A DNA stretch of 64,000 nucleotides from NCBI GenBank assembly GCA_023412715.1, contig JAEZCC010000010.1, positions 55,437-119,436 of the forward strand, read 5' to 3'. Shown piece by piece: positions 58,712 through 64,000 of this stretch (position 1 is its first letter; every line of letters begins with the position of its first letter). The notes beneath the pieces are model-generated. The model was given only the letters and a program-made list of their open reading frames with translations, did no database searches and was not told the origin of the DNA. The translations under genes were made by a program, and so were the position numbers. This stretch comes from Bacillota bacterium (GTDB lineage: Bacteria; Bacillota; Clostridia; Oscillospirales; Acutalibacteraceae).

Positions 58712-59449
58712 TTATGTATTGTCGCCGTTCATCTTTCTTTTAAAAACAAGAATGGCGATTGCCGTGATTGCGGCGGCATATCCGATTACCCACCATAGGT
58801 CCGGAAAAATAGAAGCATAATTGCCCGAAAGCGCTGCCCTTCCTGCGTTAACGGCATGGACGAATGGGAATGCGTACGCGACCGCCTTGAATGCACCTCC
58901 CACCAGATTGAGATCGAACCAGGTGCCGGAAAGCCAGGCGCTCAGATTTGTCAGCAGCGCGCCGCAGATGCCGCCTACTTGTTTGTCATTGAATAAGCTG
59001 CCGCACAGCAGGCCGATTGCTATAAACAGGACTGCCGCCGGGATTAAAACGATAACCGTGAGCAATACGTTTATACTGATGGGCAGACCCAGAAAAAATG
59101 CCACGAGAAAGCATACGGCAATCTGCCCTACGGCCATCGGCAAAAGCGGAAGCGTGTACCCGAAGATAAAATCGCTGGATGCTAGAGGCGAAGCGAACAG
59201 ACGCAGCATGAACGAACTGGTCCTGTCCTTTGCAATCAGCATGCCTGAAAAAAGCGAGATAAACGAAAGCCCGAAAACGGCGATTCCGGGAGAAAGCTGG
59301 TCAATTGTGAATAATTTCACCGGCACGTTGGACTGTATTGCAGAAAGAAGGAGCAGCAGCACGACTGGGAAACCGATCCCAAAGGCCAGATTCAGCCGAT
59401 CCCGCATGATTTCTTTGCTGTTCCGTGAAGCAAACGCAAAAGTCTTCAT
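58712..59449 (-). CDS. ABC-2 type transporter permease
   Basis: About 245 residues from the ATG at 59449 that overlaps the ATPase stop (ATGA). Six hydrophobic segments are visible, beginning 'LNLAFGIGFPVVLLLLLSA', with the family loop 'DRTSSFMLRLFASPLASSDF' and 'VGGICGALLTNLSAWLSG'. It forms an exporter with the upstream ATPase; drugs, lipids or peptides are possible substrates. It is the last gene of the AbrB-ATPase-permease operon. Confidence 0.9.
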   Translation of the reverse strand: MKTFAFASRNSKEIMRDRLNLAFGIGFPVVLLLLLSAIQSNVPVKLFTIDQLSPGIAVFGLSFISLFSGMLIAKDRTSSFMLRLFASPLASSDFIFGYTLPLLPMAVGQIAVCFLVAFFLGLPISINVLLTVIVLIPAAVLFIAIGLLCGSLFNDKQVGGICGALLTNLSAWLSGTWFDLNLVGGAFKAVAYAFPFVHAVNAGRAALSGNYASIFPDLWWVIGYAAAITAIAILVFKRKMNGDNT

Positions 59450-60180
59450 GTGCACATGCCCCCTTCTTCGGCAAGCGCAATAAAAGCATCCTCAAAATTT
59501 GCGGCATTCGTTTTCTGCTTCAGTTCCTCTGCCGTGCCGATTGCTTTTAATTCACCCTTTGACATAATGCCGATTCGGTCGGATAAAGACTCTGCTTCCT
59601 CCAGATAATGCGTGGTCAGGATCATTGTGACCTTCCCTTTCAGCTTTGTAATAACGCGCCAAAGTTCCCTTCTTGCAAGGACGTCAAGCCCCAGCGTAGG
59701 CTCGTCGAGAAACAGGATCTGCGGCTGCGAAATCAGCGCCATTGAGATACTCAGCCTCCGCTGCCAGCCGCCGGACAGGGTTCTCGCCTTCTCTTTCGCA
59801 ATCTCGGACAGTCCAAAGGAAGAGACGGCGGCGTCGGCTTTTTGAACGGATTGTTTTCTGTTGCTTCCGTATATGCCTGCAATCAGTTCAAGGTTTTCCC
59901 GGACCGTCAGATTCGGGGCTATGGCCGTTTCCTGAGGTGAAACACTGATCCGTTCCTTTACTTTCATCGTGTCTGAAACAACGCTGTAGCCTAAAATCGT
60001 CGCGTCGCCGCTTGTCGGCTTCGTAAGGCATGACAGCATTTTAATCGTGGTCGATTTTCCGGCGCCGTTTATCCCCAGCAGCGCGAACAGTTCTCCCTGC
60101 TCAATGCTCAGATTAAGAGAATTAACGGCTATTTTCCCCTTGTATTTTTTCGTGAGATGAGTTGTTTGAATCGCTATCAT
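59446..60180 (-). CDS. ABC transporter ATP-binding protein
   Basis: About 244 residues from the ATG at 60180 (MIAIQTTHLTKKYKGK) with GAGGCGG upstream. Walker A 'GINGAGKSTTIKML', Q-loop region 'VSPQETAIAPNL', signature 'TLSGGWQRRLSISM', Walker B 'ILFLDEPTLGLD' and the H-loop 'ILTTHYLEEAE' are all present. It pairs with the ABC-2 permease. The first 59 bases overlap the end of the AbrB-like gene in another frame, an unusually long overlap that implies translational coupling. Confidence 0.95.
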   Translation of the reverse strand: MIAIQTTHLTKKYKGKIAVNSLNLSIEQGELFALLGINGAGKSTTIKMLSCLTKPTSGDATILGYSVVSDTMKVKERISVSPQETAIAPNLTVRENLELIAGIYGSNRKQSVQKADAAVSSFGLSEIAKEKARTLSGGWQRRLSISMALISQPQILFLDEPTLGLDVLARRELWRVITKLKGKVTMILTTHYLEEAESLSDRIGIMSKGELKAIGTAEELKQKTNAANFEDAFIALAEEGGMCT

Positions 60181-60481
60181 TCTTTTCCGCCTCACTGTTG
60201 CTGATTTTCTTGATTTCTTTGGCAAATCTCATGCTGTCTTCTTCGCTGTGCTCCGGATAAATTTCTTTTCCTTTCCCGCTCATAATTTGATCTGCAATTT
60301 TACTGAAAACAGACATTCTCTCAATTGCGATACCCTGCCGTGCGTTCGCAAGCAGAATCAGTGTGTCGCCCGGTTCGATGCCGAACATGTCGCGGACTTT
60401 CTTTGGAATTACAATTTGTCCCTTTGGCCCGACTGTTACCGGGCCCATATATTTGCCGTTGTCTTTTGACTGACTCTTCAT
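60122..60481 (-). CDS. AbrB/MazE/SpoVT-type DNA-binding regulator
   Basis: About 119 residues from the ATG at 60481 (MKSQSKDNGKYMGPVTV), with GGAGG 12 bases upstream; a longer frame runs through the promoter. The swapped-hairpin AbrB domain is 'PVTVGPKGQIVIPKKVRDMF' followed by 'GIEPGDTLILLAN' (about 14-46). The C-terminal part is charged and low complexity, and its last 59 bases overlap the ATPase gene. It probably regulates its own operon through the palindrome at 60520-60539. Confidence 0.88.
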   Translation of the reverse strand: MKSQSKDNGKYMGPVTVGPKGQIVIPKKVRDMFGIEPGDTLILLANARQGIAIERMSVFSKIADQIMSGKGKEIYPEHSEEDSMRFAKEIKKISNSEAEKNDSDSNNSSHEKIQGENSR

Positions 60482-60519
60482 ATTACATAAAAGCCTCCGT
60501 TCCGTATAACAAATCATAA

Positions 60520-60539
60520 AAGTAATACTTGTATTACTT
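60520..60539. promoter_or_regulatory. Palindromic operator at the AbrB-ABC operon start
   Basis: AAGTAATAC (60520-60528), TT, GTATTACTT (60531-60539): a perfect 9-base inverted repeat directly downstream of the -10 box, covering the expected transcription start. A repressor bound here would block the operon. Confidence 0.65.
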
Positions 60540-60568
60540 ATTATACTTATCACTCTGAGTTTTGTCAA
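60540..60568 (-). promoter_or_regulatory. Consensus sigma-A promoter of the AbrB-ABC operon
   Basis: TTGACA (60568-60563), a 17-base spacer and TATAAT (60545-60540) on the minus strand: a perfect match in both boxes and spacing. Confidence 0.85.
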
Positions 60569-60611
60569 TGCCTGACAACCCTAATCAGAGCGTCGGTCCG
60601 AGGCGCGGATC

Positions 60612-60646
60612 AAAAAAAAACGCTCTCCACATTTGTGAAGAGCGTT
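60612..60646 (-). terminator. Terminator of the XRE-membrane regulator gene
   Basis: On the minus strand AACGCTCTTCACA pairs with TGTGGAGAGCGTT (one G-U pair) and is followed by nine T residues. Confidence 0.88.
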
Positions 60647-60659
60647 CCCTGTCTGGAAT

Positions 60660-61562
60660 CTATTGCTTTTTATCAAATATGATGGAAACGATACCGCATA
60701 AAATACCGCCGATCGGGAAAACCACCCATCCGATTCCCCACAGGTGTCCGATAAATCCCATCAGGAGGTATACGGCCGTCGCGGTCAGCATAATGCAGCT
60801 GGACCAGCTTCCGACCCTTTTATTTTTCTCGAGTGTTTCTTCATTCTGCGCGTGTTCTTTGTTGTAAGTGTCGATGTCATACTTGCTTTTTTGCATGCCG
60901 GCGTAGATATAAATGGGGACCGCTACCGTAATCAGAAACAGCAGCGGCGAGGCCACGAACGATCCCCATTGGTCTTCGCTCAGGCCGGACGGCTTCAGCA
61001 GGGTTGCGTTGCTGCCGATCGTCCAAATGACGCCAATCAGAATCAATGCGGTCGGAATCGCGATGAGGAACGGGAATCTGCGCTCAAAGCGCTCGACCGT
61101 TTCACTCTGATAGAACGGTTTTATTTGCGGATGCTTTTTGATGTAACTGTCATGGTTGATGCCGCTGATGATAAAGATGGTCACTGAAATGACGATAAAT
61201 ACCATGAAGATCATTGCGCCGAATTCAGGGGGAACGCTGAATCCGTTGAGTATAAGCAGCATTGTGACGCCGGCGAGAATCAGGGTGCATGCCCCGGCGA
61301 TTGCGGCGGTAAAACGGTTGTGATGGCGGTCGTAATCTTCCGTGTCGTCCACAGCAGTCTCTTCCATGTTTCCGCGCATAAGCGTATCCATATTGCAGGA
61401 AAACAGTTCGCAGATCTGAAGAATTTTATCGGTTTCCGGAAAACCCGCGTTCGATTCCCATTTTGAGATGGTTTGCCGGGAGACGTTCATCTTTTCGGCG
61501 AATTCCTCTTGGGTGATGTTTTCTCTTTTTCTTAAAAACTGGATATTCTGGCCAAGGCTCAT
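60660..61562 (-). CDS. XRE-family helix-turn-helix regulator with membrane domain
   Basis: About 300 residues from the ATG at 61562 (MSLGQNIQFLRKRENI) behind GGAGGGA. The HTH_3 domain occupies about 5-60 ('TQEEFAEKMNVSRQTISKWE'). After a short linker come six hydrophobic segments (about 87-108, 113-135, 162-182, 203-222, 245-265 and 270-292). A DNA-binding head tethered to a membrane domain suggests sensing of an envelope signal or drug. An imperfect palindrome overlaps its promoter, consistent with autoregulation. Confidence 0.85.
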   Translation of the reverse strand: MSLGQNIQFLRKRENITQEEFAEKMNVSRQTISKWESNAGFPETDKILQICELFSCNMDTLMRGNMEETAVDDTEDYDRHHNRFTAAIAGACTLILAGVTMLLILNGFSVPPEFGAMIFMVFIVISVTIFIISGINHDSYIKKHPQIKPFYQSETVERFERRFPFLIAIPTALILIGVIWTIGSNATLLKPSGLSEDQWGSFVASPLLFLITVAVPIYIYAGMQKSKYDIDTYNKEHAQNEETLEKNKRVGSWSSCIMLTATAVYLLMGFIGHLWGIGWVVFPIGGILCGIVSIIFDKKQ

Positions 61563-61586
61563 AACGGATCCCTCCTGCATTTGATG

Positions 61587-61615
61587 ATATTATTTTACCT
61601 GCCTGCAGGTGTAAA
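61587..61615 (-). promoter_or_regulatory. Promoter with overlapping operator of the XRE gene
   Basis: TTTACA (61615-61610), a 17-base spacer and TAATAT (61592-61587) on the minus strand. The spacer and -35 hold an imperfect palindrome (TTTAC-CTGC-CT-GCAG-GTGTAAA, 61594-61615). Confidence 0.5.
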
Positions 61616-61646
61616 TTCCACAAGGTTTGTGTTGCGCTTGGATAAA

Positions 61647-61673
61647 CGGATGTAAATTTCAGGTTTACATCCG
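61647..61673. terminator. Perfect hairpin after the methyltransferase gene
   Basis: CGGATGTAAA (61647-61656) and TTTACATCCG (61664-61673) with a 7-base loop. On the minus strand it is followed by TTTATCC, so it may end the methyltransferase transcript. It also shares TGTAAA with the operator at 61594-61615. Confidence 0.5.
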
Positions 61674-61728
61674 TGCCGGCATGCCGCTTGGCGGCTGTTT
61701 CGCTCTTCCATGCCAACCCAAACATAAT

Positions 61729-62382
61729 TTACCGATATGCTTTCAGGACATTCGTGCCCTGCCATTTATTCAGAGGTTCAACTTTTACAAATCCTCCGGA
61801 AAGCAGAGCTTCTGTTTCGTGCGCTCTTGTCAGCGGCGTATCGAAGTGATAGAATTCATTATCGCATATTCCCAGCTCTTTTTTCAACCTGGCAAGCTCC
61901 AGAAAATTCGCCTTTTCTTCTGCATCGTTTTCTGCCATATAGTCTGTTAAAATAAAATACCCGTCCTCTTTCAAAGAATCGTGCAGTTTTTTATAGAGCG
62001 GGATTTTCTGTTCCAGAGTGAAATGATGCAGGGATTCTATAGAAACAGCGGCGTCATATACATTTTCCCCGAACGGAATTTCGAAATATGAGCCTTTGAT
62101 AAGGTTTAGCTGCTTATGCGGAAACTTAGCCTGTAGCGCTCTCAGCATGCCGCCTGCCAAATCAATCCCCGTTATTCTTGCAAGCGGATTAACCCTGAAA
62201 TATTCATTCAATTCCAGCCCCGTCCCACAGCCCAAATCAAGCACTTTGCATCCTGCGGTCCTGGGTAGCAGGGATGCCGTATAGGGATAAAATATTTTTG
62301 CAGAATCGATACAATTGAGTTGGTGATCTTCATAACCCTTTAAACGATTGTCAAAGAATTCTCCCATTTTTTCGAGTTCCAT
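61729..62382 (-). CDS. Class I SAM-dependent methyltransferase
   Basis: 217 residues. The SAM-binding motifs are 'CKVLDLGCGTGLELNEYF' (about 45-62), 'ITGIDLAGGMLRAL' and 'YDAAVSIESLHHFT', with 'LKEDGYFILTDYM' as motif III. The substrate (small molecule more likely than nucleic acid) cannot be told. Base composition is AT-richer than the core genes and it lies within the accessory stretch, suggesting acquisition. No clear promoter was identified. Confidence 0.9.
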   Translation of the reverse strand: MELEKMGEFFDNRLKGYEDHQLNCIDSAKIFYPYTASLLPRTAGCKVLDLGCGTGLELNEYFRVNPLARITGIDLAGGMLRALQAKFPHKQLNLIKGSYFEIPFGENVYDAAVSIESLHHFTLEQKIPLYKKLHDSLKEDGYFILTDYMAENDAEEKANFLELARLKKELGICDNEFYHFDTPLTRAHETEALLSGGFVKVEPLNKWQGTNVLKAYR

Positions 62383-62449
62383 GATAGCCTCCGTTTATCT
62401 TGCCGCGCAGGGAGAGCCGGGTCTGTGCGCAGAGATTTGTAGTTTTTTC

Positions 62450-62478
62450 TTGCACGGCGCCTTAAAATGTGCTATACT
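62450..62478 (+). promoter_or_regulatory. Sigma-A-type promoter of tRNA-Pro
   Basis: TTGCAC (62450-62455), a 17-base spacer and TATACT (62473-62478), 13 bases before the tRNA. Confidence 0.78.
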
Positions 62479-62491
62479 ATTAAAGTTGTTT

Positions 62492-62567
62492 CCGGGTGTG
62501 GCGCAGTTGGTAGCGCGCTTGACTGGGGGTCAAGAGGCCGTGAGTTCAAGTCTCGCCACTCGGACCA
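62492..62567 (+). tRNA. tRNA-Pro (anticodon GGG), CCA encoded
   Basis: The cloverleaf is complete. Acceptor CCGGGTG pairs with CACTCGG (one G-U pair), D stem GCGC/GCGC with loop AGTTGGTA, anticodon stem CTTGA/TCAAG with loop CTGGGGG (anticodon GGG, proline). The variable loop is AGGCC and the T arm is GTGAG TTCAAGT CTCGC. Discriminator A and CCA end at 62567. It decodes CCC and CCU. Confidence 0.97.
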
Positions 62568-62600
62568 TGGGCAAGTCCTTATAGGACTTGCCCATTTCTT
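62568..62600 (+). terminator. Terminator of tRNA-Pro
   Basis: ATGGGCAAGTCC (from 62567, the tRNA's last base) pairs perfectly with GGACTTGCCCAT (62584-62595), followed by TTCTT. From 62600 to the next ribosome site at about 62758 the sequence is AT-rich with no recognised element. Confidence 0.85.
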
Positions 62601-62771
62601 ATGCAAATGTTTTTTTGTTTTTCACGACTTTGAAAGGGTTTTTAAGCGGCCACGTCCAACGCTATGTAGTTTTCAATTATTTTTAAATAGTTGCCTTCTT
62701 GAGGGAAACTTTCACTTGTTTTAGCGGGCTAAGTGAAAGGATGTTTTTCCTATTTTAAAGGAGGTAACAAG

Positions 62772-63452
62772 ATGACAGAAGAAAATTATAAGTATCGCAC
62801 GAGTCCTCTTTTCCTTCGCAATCAGTTCAAAGGAAAGGGGAAACTGCAAATTCCGGTTATCCCTAAATTTCAAATTCAACCGGACGATTTCAATGATTTG
62901 CTTCTCATTGGATTTGATAAAATCAGCACAAATGATACAAAACATTTCAGCCGGATGGTTCATTTTTTTCTGTACGATTACAAATTTGAGCGTGTCTGGG
63001 AAAATCCCGATACCGATTTGGAAAAGCTGAAATGCTATCGCGCGGTGTTTTCTCCTGATTTCAGCATGTACGTCCAAATGGCTCCGGTTTTGCAGCTTTA
63101 CAATACATTGCGAAATCGTTGGTGTGGTGCCTATTTTGCGTCAAAAGGAATTCGCGTCATTCCCACCGTTAGTTGGGGAAACGAAAACACATTTGAATTC
63201 TGCTTCGATGGGATTGAAAAAGGCTCTACAGTTGCGGTATCCACCTATATGGTGTCTGAACACGACAACCGCCAAGACCAAAAAGAGTTTTTCCTCAAGG
63301 GTTATAACGAAATGCTTCGCCGGATTGAACCGGAAAAGATTATCTGCTACAATACGCCGTTCCCAGAGATGCAGGGCGATATCGTGTTTGTCGACTATGA
63401 ACTAAGTTCGTGGAAGTACATGAACGATGATCCGTATGCACCCTCAAAATAA
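62772..63452 (+). CDS. DUF4417 domain protein (probably truncated by an in-frame stop)
   Basis: 226 residues from the ATG at 62772 (MTEENYKYRTSPLFLRN) behind AAAGGAGG. 'DDFNDLLLIGFDKIS', 'RVIPTVSWGNENTFEFCFDG', 'GSTVAVSTYMV' and 'IICYNTPFPEMQGDIVFVDYE' identify DUF4417, a family of unknown function. The frame stops at TAA 63450-63452 but continues open in the same phase to the window end. The codon after the stop has no ribosome site, so the two parts look like one split gene. Base composition is AT-rich. Confidence 0.8.
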   Translation: MTEENYKYRTSPLFLRNQFKGKGKLQIPVIPKFQIQPDDFNDLLLIGFDKISTNDTKHFSRMVHFFLYDYKFERVWENPDTDLEKLKCYRAVFSPDFSMYVQMAPVLQLYNTLRNRWCGAYFASKGIRVIPTVSWGNENTFEFCFDGIEKGSTVAVSTYMVSEHDNRQDQKEFFLKGYNEMLRRIEPEKIICYNTPFPEMQGDIVFVDYELSSWKYMNDDPYAPSK

Positions 63453-64000
63453 GTGAAATACATCTGCGGAGAAGAACCCGTTCCGATAGGAAGCAACCTC
63501 ATCATTAAAAGCGGATATGTTGTAAGTGGGAATGATGGGGATTATAATAGCATTATACAAACCGGAATGGGCAGCGCCTATGGCGGGCAGTGGAAACCTG
63601 CTAAGCTGGAAGATGAACGATTCTTGGGAGAGCCGGGAGAAATTAAAATTTCCTATGATAAAAAAGGGAATAGGATAGATACAAAGATTGGCGAGGATGG
63701 CAGAGCTACGAGAGAGCGCCATTACACAGACCATAATAAACCGTGGGCACATACAAACCCACATGACCATGAGATTCGATGGGATAATCCAACAGGACAT
63801 CCTGATCCACAGGGACCAATTAACTACCCGGAGAACAATGTCCCGGAATTTAAACAATATGGGAGGCAGAGTCATATGAAATCTACAGTTGTTCAATCAA
63901 ACAGCTTTGAAGAAAATAGATTTAAAACAATCAGCGATTTTAAGGACTGCATGCGTTGGCATGGTGAAGTCGAATTTGAATGGAATGGGAAAAATTACAG
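63453..64000 (+). pseudogene. Downstream half of the split DUF4417 frame (open at window end)
   Basis: From the codon after the TAA at 63450-63452 the same frame reads 182 codons without a stop to the window edge. It includes 'GSAYGGQWKPAKLEDERFLG', 'GRATRERHYTDHNKPWAHT', 'NPHDHEIRWDNPTGHPDPQG' and 'ENRFKTISDFKDCMRWHGE'. The His-rich ERHYTDH...NPHDHEIRW block is one I associate, from memory, with C-terminal parts of clostridial polymorphic-toxin-like or element-borne proteins. A GTG (63453) has no ribosome site. An ATG at 63876 has GGGAGG nine bases upstream and could start a separate small protein. Confidence 0.55.

Noticed and set aside
1..64000. CRISPR arrays, rRNA genes, complete insertion sequences
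   Set aside because: No regularly spaced repeats, rRNA-like sequence or transposase reading frame was seen.

Overview
The window looks like a chromosomal segment of an anaerobic, spore-forming, GC-rich member of the Clostridia. The evidence is Shine-Dalgarno-led genes with frequent GTG/TTG starts, sporulation genes (spoIIM, cwlD, the spoIIIE/ftsK-tepA pair), a complete acetyl-CoA-to-butyryl-CoA operon, a V-type ATPase, Rex, and the SCIFF ranthipeptide locus. Gene content best fits Oscillospiraceae/Acutalibacteraceae (Caproiciproducens-like butyrate or caproate producers). That placement is inferred, not proven.

Layout. 1-4.5 kb (minus): V-type ATPase genes E (partial), F, K, I, C and G/H behind a clear promoter. 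4.6-6.4 kb (minus): ACT protein plus UPF0210 protein. 6.6-9.9 kb (plus): PHP phosphatase, Lrp regulator, aminotransferase, ispE. 10-14 kb (minus): fhs-tsaE-tsaB-rpiB-upp. 14.1-15.3 kb: SEDS (FtsW/RodA) protein. 15.4-20 kb (minus): tepA, ftsK/spoIIIE, MBL hydrolase, DUF3006. 20.3-27.5 kb (plus): aconitase, TraX-like protein, isocitrate dehydrogenase, rex, lemA, DUF2207 protein. 27.6-29.8 kb (minus): mutarotase-like protein and tmcAL. 29.9-33.6 kb (plus): ackA, cwlD, radA, then a DUF1540 gene on minus. 33.8-36.8 kb: HlyD-like adaptor, MacB-like permease and an unassigned GME-fold-like protein. 36.8-39.2 kb: CBS protein, DUF421 protein, AlaX. 39.3-45.3 kb: thlA-crt-hbd-bcd-etfB-etfA. 45.3-49.3 kb (minus): lysine-riboswitch operon asd-dapA-dapB-ACT protein (plus a MIF-like tautomerase). 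49.4-54.3 kb (plus): queA, tgt, yajC, TIGR04086 protein, SCIFF peptide and its radical SAM maturase. 54.4-58.5 kb: spoIIM, xerD-like, YesL-like, a second Xer-like recombinase, and an O6-alkylguanine methyltransferase. 58.5-64 kb: AT-richer accessory DNA with an ABC/AbrB module, an XRE membrane regulator, a methyltransferase, tRNA-Pro(GGG), and a DUF4417 reading frame interrupted by an in-frame stop.

How the parts connect. Rex is encoded at 24.3 kb, and a good Rex-type operator overlaps the -10 box of the butyrate operon at 39.25 kb, so the window holds both a redox sensor and a probable target. Aconitase and isocitrate dehydrogenase, which lead to 2-oxoglutarate and NADPH, sit upstream of rex in the same direction. 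The lysine operon and queA are driven by two promoters whose elements interleave. Candidate sporulation-sigma promoters precede cwlD, spoIIM, DUF1540 and the adaptor/permease pair.

The points most worth following up are the stop-split DUF4417 frame beside tRNA-Pro, the Rex-butyrate circuit, the SCIFF locus, the stand-alone double-ACT protein in the lysine operon, and the ABC efflux pair that lacks an ATPase. No CRISPR array, rRNA operon or complete insertion sequence was seen.
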